The position numbers and the translations under genes are program-made. Of a stretch of DNA of 64,000 nt, positions 50,804 to 59,730 are shown piece after piece. The notes below the pieces were generated by a model. The model was given only the letters and a program-made list of their open reading frames with translations. It searched no databases and was not told the DNA's origin. Position 1 is the stretch's first letter; every line of letters starts with the position of its first letter. Location: positions 124,001-188,000 of the forward strand of contig NZ_BDAI01000007.1 in assembly GCF_002091755.1 (NCBI RefSeq). Reading direction: 5' to 3'. The stretch comes from Pseudomonas nitroreducens NBRC 12694. Lineage in GTDB: Bacteria; Pseudomonadota; Gammaproteobacteria; Pseudomonadales; Pseudomonadaceae.

Positions 50804-53083
50804 ATGCTCAACACGCTGCGTAAGATCGTCCAGGAAGTGAACTCCGCCAAGGACCTCAAGGCGGCGCTGGGCATCATCGTGCAGCGCGTGAAGGAGGCGA
50901 TGGGCACCCAGGTGTGCTCGGTCTACCTGCTGGACCCGGAGAGCAACCGCTTCGTGCTGATGGCCACCGAAGGCCTGAACAAGCGCTCCATCGGCAAGGT
51001 CAGCATGGCGCCCAACGAGGGCCTGGTCGGCCTGGTCGGCACCCGCGAGGAGCCGCTGAACCTCGAGAACGCCTCCGAACACCCCCGTTACCGCTACTTC
51101 GCCGAGACCGGCGAGGAACGCTACGCCTCCTTCCTCGGCGCACCGATCATTCACCACCGTCGGGTGATGGGCGTTCTGGTCGTGCAGCAGAAGGAAAAGC
51201 GCCAGTTCGACGAAGGCGAGGAAGCCTTCCTCGTCACCATGAGTGCGCAGCTCGCCGGCGTCATCGCCCACGCCGAGGCCACCGGTTCGATCCGTGGCCT
51301 GGGCAAGATGGGCAAGGGCATCAGCGAAGCCAAGTTCGTCGGTGTTCCCGGCGCCCCCGGCGTGGCCGTGGGCAAGGCCGTGGTGGTGCTGCCGCCGGCC
51401 GACCTGGAAGTCGTCCCGGACAAACCCATCGACGACGTCGAGGCCGAAATCGAGCGCTTCAAGCAGGCGCTGGAATCGGTCCGCGAAGACATGCGCAACC
51501 TGTCCAGCAAGCTGGCCACCCAGCTGCGCAAGGAAGAGCGCGCGCTATTCGACGTCTACCTGATGATGCTCGACGACGCCTCCATCGGCCTCGAAGTCAA
51601 ACGCATCATCCGCACCGGCCAATGGGCCCAGGGCGCTCTGCGCCAGGTGGTCATGGAGCACGTGCAGCGCTTCGAGCTGATGGACGACGCCTACCTGCGC
51701 GAGCGCGCCTCCGACGTCAAGGACATCGGCCGGCGCATCCTCGCCTACCTGCAGGAAGAGCGTAAGCAGACGCTGACCTATCCGGACCAGACCATCATCG
51801 TCAGCGAAGAGCTGTCGCCGGCGATGCTCGGCGAAGTGCCCGAGGGCAAGCTGGTGGGCCTGATCTCGGTGCTCGGCTCGGGCAACTCCCACGTGGCCAT
51901 TCTCGCTCGCGCCATGGGTATTCCCACGGTCATGGGCGCGGTCGACCTGCCGTACTCCAAGGTCGACGGCATCGACCTGATCGTCGACGGCTACCACGGC
52001 GAGATCTACACCAACCCGTCGCCGCAGCTGGTCAAGCAGTACGGCGAAGTGGTCGCCGAAGAGAAGGAACTGAGCAAGGGCCTGGCCGCGCTGCGCGAGC
52101 TGCCCTGCGAGACCCTGGACGGCCATCGCATGCCGCTGTGGGTCAACACCGGCCTGCTGGCGGACGTGGCGCGCGCCCAGGAGCGCGGTGCAGAAGGCGT
52201 CGGCCTGTACCGCACCGAAGTGCCGTTCATGATCAACGACCGCTTCCCCAGCGAGAAGGAGCAGCTCGCCATCTACCGCGAGCAGCTCTCCGCCTTCCAC
52301 CCGCTGCCGGTGACCATGCGCACCCTGGACATCGGCGGCGACAAGGCGCTGTCCTACTTCCCGATCAAGGAAGACAACCCCTTCCTCGGCTGGCGCGGCA
52401 TCCGCGTCACCCTCGACCACCCGGAAATCTTCCTGGTGCAGACCCGCGCCATGCTCAAGGCTAGTGAGGGCCTGGACAACCTGCGCATCCTGCTGCCGAT
52501 GATCTCCGGCACCCATGAGCTGGAAGAGGCGCTGCACCTGATCCACCGCGCCTGGGGCGAAGTGCGCGACGAAGGCGTGGATATCCCCATGCCGCCGATT
52601 GGCATGATGATTGAGATTCCAGCTGCGGTGTACCAGATACGTGAGCTGGCGCGTCAGGTGGACTTCGTATCGGTCGGTTCCAACGACCTGACCCAGTACC
52701 TGCTGGCGGTCGACCGCAACAACCCACGGGTCGCCGATCTTTACGATTACCTGCACCCGGCCGTGCTGCAAGCGCTGCGGATCGTGGTCAACGGCGCGCA
52801 CGACGAAGGCAAGCCGGTGAGCATCTGCGGCGAAATGGCCGGCGATCCGGCGGCTGCCGTACTGCTGATGGCCATGGGCTTCGATTCCCTGTCGATGAAC
52901 GCCACCAACCTGCCCAAGGTGAAATGGCTGCTGCGCCAGATGACCCTGTCCAAGGCCCGCGAGCTGCTTGGCCAACTGATGACCTTCGACAACCCTCAGG
53001 TTATCCACAGTTCGCTGCACCTGGCCCTGCGCAATCTCGGCCTGGGCCGCGTGATCAACCCGGCGGCGACCATCCAGGCCTGA
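50804..53083 (+). CDS. ptsP: Phosphoenolpyruvate-protein phosphotransferase PtsP (EI-Ntr)
   Basis: First enzyme of the nitrogen PTS, passing phosphate from PEP to NPr and then PtsN. 759 residues: N-terminal GAF sensor domain (about 1-165; KEAMGTQVCSVYLLDPESNRFVLMATEGL), then the EI part with FVGVPGAPGVAVGKAVV, catalytic His about 363 in GSGNSHVAILARAMGIPTVMGA, and the PEP-binding barrel TMRTLDIGGDKALSYF, GMMIEIPAAVYQ and FVSVGSNDLTQYLLAVDRNN, with the Cys in SICGEMAGDP. AAGGAG ribosome site. Likely one transcript with rppH. Confidence 0.97.
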   Translation: MLNTLRKIVQEVNSAKDLKAALGIIVQRVKEAMGTQVCSVYLLDPESNRFVLMATEGLNKRSIGKVSMAPNEGLVGLVGTREEPLNLENASEHPRYRYFAETGEERYASFLGAPIIHHRRVMGVLVVQQKEKRQFDEGEEAFLVTMSAQLAGVIAHAEATGSIRGLGKMGKGISEAKFVGVPGAPGVAVGKAVVVLPPADLEVVPDKPIDDVEAEIERFKQALESVREDMRNLSSKLATQLRKEERALFDVYLMMLDDASIGLEVKRIIRTGQWAQGALRQVVMEHVQRFELMDDAYLRERASDVKDIGRRILAYLQEERKQTLTYPDQTIIVSEELSPAMLGEVPEGKLVGLISVLGSGNSHVAILARAMGIPTVMGAVDLPYSKVDGIDLIVDGYHGEIYTNPSPQLVKQYGEVVAEEKELSKGLAALRELPCETLDGHRMPLWVNTGLLADVARAQERGAEGVGLYRTEVPFMINDRFPSEKEQLAIYREQLSAFHPLPVTMRTLDIGGDKALSYFPIKEDNPFLGWRGIRVTLDHPEIFLVQTRAMLKASEGLDNLRILLPMISGTHELEEALHLIHRAWGEVRDEGVDIPMPPIGMMIEIPAAVYQIRELARQVDFVSVGSNDLTQYLLAVDRNNPRVADLYDYLHPAVLQALRIVVNGAHDEGKPVSICGEMAGDPAAAVLLMAMGFDSLSMNATNLPKVKWLLRQMTLSKARELLGQLMTFDNPQVIHSSLHLALRNLGLGRVINPAATIQA

Positions 53084-53162
53084 CGCCAGCGAAAGCCGCC
53101 TTCCGGAGCCGTGCATTTCCGGAAGGTCAGACGATGACTCGGCCGGCACGCCGGCCAGGACG

Positions 53163-54194
53163 ATGCTTATGGAAGAGCTCGACGTCACGCCTTGCACGGA
53201 GGCCGATAGCAGCGCCCGCACCCTGCGCTATGCCCTGAGCATCGTCAGCGACGGCATCTGGGACTGGGACATCCGCAGCAACCACGTCACCCGTAGCCCG
53301 AGCTGGTACGCCATGCTCGGCTACGACCCCGACAGCCTCCCGGAAAACGTCGCTACCTGGCACGAGATCATCCATCCCGAGGATTTCGGCCGGGTCATGT
53401 TCGCCTTCGATGCCTATGTCGAGGGTCGCAGCGGCGTCTACCGCGAGGAGTATCGCTGCCGCTGCCTGGACGGCAGCTACCTGTGGGTCAGCGATCACGG
53501 GCGCTTCTTCGAGTTCGACGGGGACGGCAAGCCAACGCGGATGATCGGCGCGCACCGCAACATTCATGAGCGCAAGCTGGCGGAACTGGCGCTGCAGGAC
53601 AAGAACCACGAACTGCACCAGCTCAACCTGAGCCTGGAGCTGCTGGTGCAGACGCGTACTGAAGCTTTGCGCCAGGCCAACCAGGCACTGGCCGAGCAGG
53701 CTGCGGTCGCGCTGCGCCTTTCCGAGATCGATCCGCTGACCCAGATCGCCAACCGGCGGCGCTTCGAGCAGCAATTGCACGCCGAATGGCAGCGCCTGCA
53801 GCGGCACCATCACGGTTGCTCACTGATGATGTTCGACCTCGACCACTTCAAGCGCATCAACGACAGCCTCGGCCACCAGGCCGGCGACCGCGTGCTCGTG
53901 GCGGTGGCCGAGGTGGTGCGGCGGCGCCTGCGTGAAGAGGATTGCTTTGCCCGCTGGGGTGGCGAGGAGTTCATCGTGCTGCTGCCCGAGACCGAAGCCG
54001 AGGCGGCACGGGAGCTGGCCGAGCGCCTGCGCTTGAGCCTGCGCCGGGCGGATGTTTCGTTGCCGACCCAGCTCACCGCCAGCTTCGCCGTGACCCAGAT
54101 GCAGCCCGGCGAGGACCTGATGGCGATGCTGCGCCGCCTGGATGACGCGCTCTACCGCGCCAAGCGCCAGCGCGACTGTATCGTCGTCTGTTAA
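53163..54194 (+). CDS. PAS-GGDEF diguanylate cyclase
   Basis: 343-residue soluble enzyme making cyclic di-GMP. N-terminal PAS domain (about 20-140; VSDGIWDWDIRSNHVTRSPSWYAMLGYDPDSLP to MIGAHRNIHERK), a coiled coil (LQDKNHELHQLNLSLELLVQ), and a GGDEF domain (about 185-343) with DPLTQIANRRRFE, MMFDLDHFKRINDSLGHQAGDRVL and an intact active loop GGEEF. REED placed five residues before GGEEF is an intact inhibitory I-site, so product feedback is likely. Matches PA0338. The PAS signal is unknown. Confidence 0.9.
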   Translation: MLMEELDVTPCTEADSSARTLRYALSIVSDGIWDWDIRSNHVTRSPSWYAMLGYDPDSLPENVATWHEIIHPEDFGRVMFAFDAYVEGRSGVYREEYRCRCLDGSYLWVSDHGRFFEFDGDGKPTRMIGAHRNIHERKLAELALQDKNHELHQLNLSLELLVQTRTEALRQANQALAEQAAVALRLSEIDPLTQIANRRRFEQQLHAEWQRLQRHHHGCSLMMFDLDHFKRINDSLGHQAGDRVLVAVAEVVRRRLREEDCFARWGGEEFIVLLPETEAEAARELAERLRLSLRRADVSLPTQLTASFAVTQMQPGEDLMAMLRRLDDALYRAKRQRDCIVVC

Positions 54195-54937
54195 ATGCTC
54201 AGCGCGACCTCGCCCAGGCGTGCGCCACTGGGGCCGAAGCTGTGTTCGAGCAGCTCGCGGCGGCCGTCCGCATGGACGATCAGCGCGGTGCTGGCGCGGG
54301 TACCGTAGTTCGGGCTGGCGATGAACACGCTGGACAGCAGGCGCTCGGTGGCCAGGCCGACGCCGGTGTCCGGCAACTCGGCTTCACTGGGCTGACGATT
54401 GTCCGCCAGTAGCGCGACCAGGGAGCCGGTATCAGGCTTCACCAACGCTGCCTCCAGAGCGTCTCGCGCGGTAAGAAGCTTGGGCCAGGGCGTGTTCAGC
54501 GCTGCATTGGACAGTCCGTGCACCCCCGGAGCCACCGCCACAGGCGCGCCGACGCGGGGATTGAAGTAGCACAGTTGTGCAACGTCGCCGACCAGCAGGT
54601 TGAAGCCGCTGTAGTCCGAAGCGCGGCGGGCAACCTGCTGCAGGTATTCCAGCGGCGACTGCTGGCCTTGCAGGAAAGCCGCTACCAGCTCGCCACGGGA
54701 ACGCGGGCCGATCGGCTGGCCGGGATCGCGCACGTTGGTCAGGGCGGCGAAACGCCCACCCGCGGCCACTCCCATCCAGGTGCCGCCGGCCTCCAGGTCG
54801 CGGCCGGCATACACGCCGGGATACTCCTCCCAGGCCGCCAGCGGCAGGGTCGGGCGGGCATAGAATTCATCGCGGTTGGCCGCGACGATCAGGGGCGTGG
54901 CGTGCTCGGGGCGCCAGGCGAAGACGATCAGGCACAT
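54191..54937 (-). CDS. NRDE family protein (TANGO2-like)
   Basis: 248 residues. Starts with Cys2 in MCLIVFAWR and the name-giving VAANRDEFYARPT, then GGTWMGV, FAALTNVRDP and GLSNAALNTPWPK, all hallmarks of the NRDE/TANGO2 family. Eukaryotic TANGO2 has been tied to lipid or heme handling; the bacterial role is not settled. The 3' end overlaps the diguanylate cyclase stop by four bases on the opposite strand. Matches PA0339. Confidence 0.88.
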   Translation of the reverse strand: MCLIVFAWRPEHATPLIVAANRDEFYARPTLPLAAWEEYPGVYAGRDLEAGGTWMGVAAGGRFAALTNVRDPGQPIGPRSRGELVAAFLQGQQSPLEYLQQVARRASDYSGFNLLVGDVAQLCYFNPRVGAPVAVAPGVHGLSNAALNTPWPKLLTARDALEAALVKPDTGSLVALLADNRQPSEAELPDTGVGLATERLLSSVFIASPNYGTRASTALIVHADGRRELLEHSFGPSGARLGEVALSI

Positions 54938-55051
54938 GGGTCGAACTCCGTAGTGTGCCGGCAGTCTATCAACATCCGCCGATGTCCCGGAGTGGCTGGA
55001 GCGCCCGGGAGCCTTCGGCTACCATGCCCGCTTTGTTGCCCGAGGTTGCCC

Positions 55052-55834
55052 ATGGAGTTCGTGCTCTACCTGGTGCTTGGCGCCTGTGCTGGCGTGCTCG
55101 CCGGCCTGTTCGGCGTCGGCGGTGGGTTGATCATCGTTCCGGCCCTGGTGTTCAGCTTCACCGCCCACGGCTTCTCGCCCGATGTGCTGACGCAGATGGC
55201 GGTCGGGACGTCGCTGGCGACCATCATCTTCACGTCGATCAATTCGATTCTCGAACACCACCGCCGTGGCGCCGTGCGCTGGCGGGTGTTCGCCTGGATG
55301 ACCGTCGGCATCCTGGTCGGCAGCGCGCTGGGCGCATTGACCGCGTCGAAGATTCAGGGGCCGGTGCTGCAGAAGATCATCGGTACCTTCGCCATTCTGG
55401 TGTCGATCCAGATGGCCCTCGGGCTCCAGCCCAAGGGCGGGCGCGACCTGCCGGGCCGCTTCGGCCTTTGCGTGGCGGGCGGCGTGGTGGGCTGGGCTTC
55501 GGCGATCTTCGGCATCGGCGGCGGTTCGCTGACTGTGCCGTTTCTGTCCTGGCGTGGCGTCTCCATGCAACAGGCGGTTGCGACTTCTTCGGCGTGCGGC
55601 CTGCCGATCGCCATCGCCGGCGCGATATCCTTCATCGCCGTCGGCTGGCACAACGCCAAGCTGCCGGAGCTGAGCCTGGGCTTCGTCTACCTGCCGGCGC
55701 TGCTGGGCATCGCCGTTACCAGTATGTTCTTCGCCCGCATCGGGGCGCGGCTGGCGCATCGCCTGCCGGCCAAGGTCCTGAAGCGTTTGTTTGCCCTGCT
55801 GCTGTTCAGCGTGGGTTTGAGTTTCCTGATCTGA
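55052..55834 (+). CDS. TauE/SafE family sulfite or organic-anion exporter
   Basis: 260-residue membrane protein with about eight helices. Two half-repeats typical of the family: ACAGVLAGLFGVGGGLIIVPALVF and GVVGWASAIFGIGGGSLTVPFLSW, each with the FGxGGG motif. ATSSACGLPIAIAGAI follows. Start ATG 55052 is preceded by CGAGG. Ends 20 bp before lgt, so likely co-transcribed. Matches PA0340. Substrate unknown. Confidence 0.87.
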   Translation: MEFVLYLVLGACAGVLAGLFGVGGGLIIVPALVFSFTAHGFSPDVLTQMAVGTSLATIIFTSINSILEHHRRGAVRWRVFAWMTVGILVGSALGALTASKIQGPVLQKIIGTFAILVSIQMALGLQPKGGRDLPGRFGLCVAGGVVGWASAIFGIGGGSLTVPFLSWRGVSMQQAVATSSACGLPIAIAGAISFIAVGWHNAKLPELSLGFVYLPALLGIAVTSMFFARIGARLAHRLPAKVLKRLFALLLFSVGLSFLI

Positions 55835-55854
55835 GTTCCTGCTAGGAGAAGCGG

Positions 55855-56655
55855 ATGCTGCCTTATCCACAGATCGACCCGGTTGCCGTAGCGCTCGGGC
55901 CGCTGAAAATCCACTGGTACGGCCTGATGTACCTGATCGGCATCGGCGGCGCCTGGCTGCTGGCCTCGCGCAAGCTGAAGGAGTTCGACCCGACCTGGAC
56001 CAAGGAGAAACTCTCCGATCTGGTGTTCTGGGTGGCGTGCGGCGTGGTCCTGGGCGGTCGCCTGGGCTACGTGTTGTTCTACAACCTGGACGAGTACATC
56101 GCCAACCCGACGCTGATCTTCGAGGTGTGGAAGGGCGGCATGTCGTTCCACGGCGGCCTGATCGGCGTGATGCTGGCCACCTGGTGGTTCGGCAAGCGCA
56201 ACAACAAGAGCTTCTTCCAGCTGATGGACTTCATCGCGCCGTTGGTGCCGATCGGACTGGGCGCCGGACGTATCGGCAACTTCATCAACGGCGAGCTGTG
56301 GGGCAAGGTGTCCGACGTGCCCTGGGCGATGATCTTCCCCACCGGCGGCCCGGAGCCGCGCCACCCGTCGCAGCTGTACCAGTTCGCGCTGGAAGGCGTG
56401 GCACTGTTCGTCGTGCTCTGGCTGTTCACCCGCAAGCCGCGCCCGACTGCCTCGGTGTCCGGCCTGTTCGTGCTGTGCTACGGCATCTTCCGCTTCATCG
56501 TCGAGTTCGTCCGCGTGCCCGATGCCCAGTTGGGCTATCTGGCGTGGGGCTGGCTGACCATGGGCCAGGTGCTGTGCGTGCCGATGGTCCTGGGCGGCAT
56601 CGCGCTGATGGTCTGGGCCTATCGTCGCGCCCCGGCGCAGCCGGCCGCGAGCTGA
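55855..56655 (+). CDS. lgt: Prolipoprotein diacylglyceryl transferase Lgt
   Basis: Inner-membrane enzyme that puts diacylglycerol on the lipobox Cys of prolipoproteins. 266 residues, seven helices. Motifs: PLKIHWYGLMYLIG, GGRLGYVLFYN, MSFHGGLIGVMLA with the essential His, and the Lgt signature GAGRIGNFINGELWGK (about 138-153). AGGAG ribosome site. Followed by a strong terminator, then a REP pair. In PAO1 thyA comes next; here it does not. Confidence 0.97.
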   Translation: MLPYPQIDPVAVALGPLKIHWYGLMYLIGIGGAWLLASRKLKEFDPTWTKEKLSDLVFWVACGVVLGGRLGYVLFYNLDEYIANPTLIFEVWKGGMSFHGGLIGVMLATWWFGKRNNKSFFQLMDFIAPLVPIGLGAGRIGNFINGELWGKVSDVPWAMIFPTGGPEPRHPSQLYQFALEGVALFVVLWLFTRKPRPTASVSGLFVLCYGIFRFIVEFVRVPDAQLGYLAWGWLTMGQVLCVPMVLGGIALMVWAYRRAPAQPAAS

Positions 56656-56669
56656 GCATTGCCTGAATG

Positions 56670-56698
56670 AAAAAGCCCGCCGATTGGCGGGCTTTTTT
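56670..56698 (+). terminator. Rho-independent terminator after lgt
   Basis: AAAAAGCCCGCC (56670-56681), loop GATT, GGCGGGC then six T (56686-56698). Confidence 0.95.
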
Positions 56699-56707
56699 AT
56701 TGAGCTT

Positions 56708-56777
56708 TGTAGGAGCGAGCTTGCTCGCGAACAGACTCCGCTGCGGGGTTTGGTTCGCGAGCAAGCTCGCTCCTACA
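56708..56777. repeat. REPIN: perfect 25-bp inverted REP pair
   Basis: Arms 56708-56732 and 56753-56777 are exact reverse complements (core AGCGAGCTTGCTCGCG) around a 20-bp loop. One arm also occurs exactly at 41275-41299 and nearly at 4823. It lies just where the PAO1-like gene order stops. Confidence 0.92.
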
Positions 56778-56786
56778 GGTACTGGC

Positions 56787-57233
56787 TCAGACGGGTTCCA
56801 CCAGCAACAGGACACCGTCCTGCCCGATCACGCGCACCTGCGCGCCCACGGGCAGGTCCGGCCCGCTGACCAGCCAGACGCTGTCGCCGACGCGGACCTT
56901 GCCGCGTCCGCCGACGATGGCGTCATGCAGGGCGAACTGCCGGCCCACCAGTTCGCTGCCGCGGCGATTCAGGCTGGACGGTTCGGCTGTGCGCTTGTTG
57001 ATGCGCTGGTGGTTCCACCAGTACAGCGCGGTGAGGATCGCCAGCACGCCGAAGGCCAGGCACTGCCAGACCCAGTCGAGCCCCGGCACGAGGAAGGACA
57101 GCACGCCGGTGAGCGCGGCGGCGATGCCGATCCACAGCAGGTAGCCGCCGGCGCCGAAGATCTCCAGGATCAGCAGGACGATGCCCAGGCCCAGCCAGTC
57201 CCAGAAACCGAGGTTCTGGAGAAAGGCGGCCAT
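56787..57233 (-). CDS. NfeD family membrane protein
   Basis: 148 residues: three membrane segments (FWDWLGLGIVLLILEIFG, YLLWIGIAAALTGVLSFLV, CLAFGVLAILTALYWW) and a C-terminal OB-fold domain (GSELVGRQFALHDAIVGGRGKVRVGDSVWLVSG). It is the short NfeD form that partners with SPFH proteins. Its ATG overlaps the stop of the SPFH gene as TGATG, so the two are co-translated. Thought to help stomatin-like proteins organise membranes. Confidence 0.9.
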   Translation of the reverse strand: MAAFLQNLGFWDWLGLGIVLLILEIFGAGGYLLWIGIAAALTGVLSFLVPGLDWVWQCLAFGVLAILTALYWWNHQRINKRTAEPSSLNRRGSELVGRQFALHDAIVGGRGKVRVGDSVWLVSGPDLPVGAQVRVIGQDGVLLLVEPV

Positions 57234-58159
57234 CAGCTACGGCCCTTGGTGTCGCCGAAGGTGGCCTTGACGATCTCGCCGATGCCGGCGACCGAGCCGA
57301 TCACCTGGCTGGCTTCCAGCGGCATCAGCACGATCTTGCTGTTGTTCGAGCTGGCCAGCTTGCCCAGCGCGTCGACGTACTTCTGCGCGACGAAGTAGTT
57401 CACAGCCTGCACGTTGCCATGGGCGATGGCTTCGGAGACCACCTGGGTTGCACGCGCCTCTGCTTCGGCCTGGCGCTCGCGGGCCTCGGCTTCGAGGAAG
57501 GCGGCCTGGCGCTGGCCCTCGGCCTTGAGGATCTGTGCCTGCTTCTCACCTTCGGCGGTAAGAATGTCGGCGGCGCGCTTGCCTTCGGCTTCGAGAATCT
57601 GCGCGCGCTTGAGGCGCTCGGCACGCATCTGTCCGCTCATCGCTTCCACCAGATCGGCCGGCGGGCTGATGTCCTTGATCTCGATACGGGTGACCTTCAG
57701 GCCCCAGGGCGCGGTGGCTTCATCGACGGTACGCAGCAGGCGCTCGTTGATCGAGTCGCGCTGGCTGAGCATATGGTCCAGCTCCATGGAGCCGAGCACG
57801 GTGCGGATGTTGGTCATCACCAGGTTGCGCACGGCATTTTCCAGCCCGCTGACCTCATAAGCGGCGCGTGCCGCGTCCACTACCTGGTAGAAGCACACCG
57901 CGTCGATCTCGACGATGGCGTTGTCGGCGCTGATCGCCTCCTGCGGCGGGATGTCCAGCACGCGTTCCATCATGTTGATCTTCTGGCCGACGCGATCCAC
58001 CACCGGAATGATGATGCTCAGGCCCGGCTTGAGCGTGACGGTATAGCGACCGAAGCGCTCGATGGTCCATTCGAAGCCCTGGGGAACGACCTTGAACCCC
58101 ATGAGCACGATGACGATGGCGAGGATGACGAAGAGCAGGGCAACACTGCCGATTTCCAT
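57233..58159 (-). CDS. SPFH/band 7 membrane protein (QmcA/stomatin type)
   Basis: 308 residues from ATG 58159 (AAGGAG upstream). N-terminal membrane helix (SVALLFVILAIVIVLMGF), SPFH domain (VVPQGFEWTIERFGRYTVTLKPGLSIIIPVVD to EIKDISPPADLVEAMSGQM), then an Ala/Glu/Arg-rich coiled coil with repeated LEAEGKR, LTAEGEK, LKAEGQR, LEAEARE units (about 205-250) and a tail. Flotillin-like scaffold of the inner membrane. Forms an operon with the NfeD gene. Confidence 0.92.
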   Translation of the reverse strand: MEIGSVALLFVILAIVIVLMGFKVVPQGFEWTIERFGRYTVTLKPGLSIIIPVVDRVGQKINMMERVLDIPPQEAISADNAIVEIDAVCFYQVVDAARAAYEVSGLENAVRNLVMTNIRTVLGSMELDHMLSQRDSINERLLRTVDEATAPWGLKVTRIEIKDISPPADLVEAMSGQMRAERLKRAQILEAEGKRAADILTAEGEKQAQILKAEGQRQAAFLEAEARERQAEAEARATQVVSEAIAHGNVQAVNYFVAQKYVDALGKLASSNNSKIVLMPLEASQVIGSVAGIGEIVKATFGDTKGRS

Positions 58160-58461
58160 GTGAAGAACTCCTTGTGGTGCAAGACGGACGGTTTTGCTGC
58201 AGGGCATCAGTATAAGGCTGCAGAGCCGGCCGACTGGATAAGCATAGTCCCCGCAACTTCCCGGGATTTCGCCAGTGAGAGGGCGCATTAAGAAATATCC
58301 GTGCCCCTGCTTCCAGACTTCTGATTGAGCGCGGCGGCACGGACAGCGGACTCTGCACACCCTTCGGATCATCCTATCAGCGCGGAGGTCGGTCCCGCCC
58401 GGCTCCATCGCAATCTATCGGTCGATGCGCGGCGTGCGGGACTCATGGAGCCGGTGTTGTC
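58160..58461. other. 302-bp gap between the SPFH and glycosyltransferase genes
   Basis: Divergent region expected to hold promoters of both genes. A somewhat AT-richer stretch GCATTAAGAAATATCC lies at 58286-58301. No gene or strong hairpin seen. Confidence 0.5.
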
Positions 58462-59685
58462 GTGAAATTGTTGCTCATCCACCAGAACTTTCCTGGCCAG
58501 TTCCTCCACCTGGCACACGGTCTGCTCAAGGACAGTCGCTGCCAGCTGCTGGCCATTGCCCGTGATACGGCACGGGGTGTGCAGGGGGTACGTACGCTGC
58601 GCTACAGCCCCAGCCGGGCGGTTTCCCCGCAGATCCACCACTATCTGTACACCGTCGAGGACGCCGTCCTGCATGGTCAGCAGGTAGCCAGGCTGTTGCT
58701 GCAACTGCGCGGCACTGGCTATCGCCCGGACGTGATCCTGGCGCACCCGGGCTGGGGAGAAACCTTGTATGCCAAGGACGTCTACCCGGATGTTCCGCTG
58801 ATGCATTTCTGCGAGTACTACGGCGCCATGGAGGGGTCGGATATCAATTTCGATCCGGAGTTTCCGTCGAGTTTCGACGAGTGTGCTCGCAGCCGGACGC
58901 GCAATGCCCTGCACCTGCTTAACCTGGAGCATTGCGACCTGGGCATCAGCCCCACCCCGTGGCAGCGCGGCCTGCATCCGCTGGCATACCGGGAGAAAAT
59001 CCAGGTGGCTCACGAAGGTATTCCCCTCGATATGCTGCGCCCGGACCCGCGAGGTTCCTTGCGCCTACCCTCCGGGCAGGTGCTCAGGGCTGGCGATCCC
59101 GTGGTGACTTACGTGGCGCGCAATCTGGAGCCCTATCGGGGCTTCCACATCTTCATGCGCGCGTTGCCGCAGATTCTCGACCGCCATCCGCGGGCACAGG
59201 TCCTGATACTGGGGGGCGACGAGGTGAGCTACGGCATGCCTCCCCAGGGGGCGCCCAACTGGCGCACGCGCATGCTCGAGGAGGTGAGGCTGGACCGCTC
59301 ACGCGTGCACTTCCTTGGCAAGGTTCCCTATGCCACCTACGTGAAAGCGCTGCAGGTTTCCTGTGCACACGTCTACCTGACCTACCCCTTCGTCCTGTCG
59401 TGGTCGATGCTCGAGGCCATGGCGTGCGGCTGCCTGCTGGTCGCCTCCGACACGGCACCGGTCCGCGAGGTGGTTCGCGATCGAGAGAATGGCTATCTGG
59501 TGGACTTCTTCGCCGTCGACGACCTGGCCGAGCGCGTGCTCGAGGTCCTGCACAATCCGTCGGCGCATGCCGGCCTGCGTCAGATGGCCCGTCTCACTGC
59601 ACAACGCTTTGACACCCGCAGTGGGGTCAGCGCCTATCGTCGTCTGCTGGAGATGGCCATGGACCCTGCGCGGGCTCAAGGCTGA
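58462..59685 (+). CDS. Glycosyltransferase family 4 (GT-B) protein
   Basis: 407 residues from a GTG with GGAG 11 nt upstream. N-terminal Glyco_trans_4 part of the MKxLxIHQNFPGQF type (LLLIHQNFPGQFLHLAHGLL; HPGWGETLYAKDVYPDVPLMHFCEYYG), then the donor-binding half: TYVARNLEPYRGFHIFMRALP, AQVLILGGDEVSYG, VHFLGKVPYATYVKALQVS, and EAMACGCLLVASDTAPVREVV (sugar-nucleotide site). No membrane segment. No polysaccharide genes adjoin it, so donor, acceptor and pathway are unknown. Confidence 0.85.
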   Translation: MKLLLIHQNFPGQFLHLAHGLLKDSRCQLLAIARDTARGVQGVRTLRYSPSRAVSPQIHHYLYTVEDAVLHGQQVARLLLQLRGTGYRPDVILAHPGWGETLYAKDVYPDVPLMHFCEYYGAMEGSDINFDPEFPSSFDECARSRTRNALHLLNLEHCDLGISPTPWQRGLHPLAYREKIQVAHEGIPLDMLRPDPRGSLRLPSGQVLRAGDPVVTYVARNLEPYRGFHIFMRALPQILDRHPRAQVLILGGDEVSYGMPPQGAPNWRTRMLEEVRLDRSRVHFLGKVPYATYVKALQVSCAHVYLTYPFVLSWSMLEAMACGCLLVASDTAPVREVVRDRENGYLVDFFAVDDLAERVLEVLHNPSAHAGLRQMARLTAQRFDTRSGVSAYRRLLEMAMDPARAQG

Positions 59686-59730
59686 GGCTGGGTGGCGGCG
59701 CGACCTGCGCCGCCGTGGCGTCCAGAGGGG

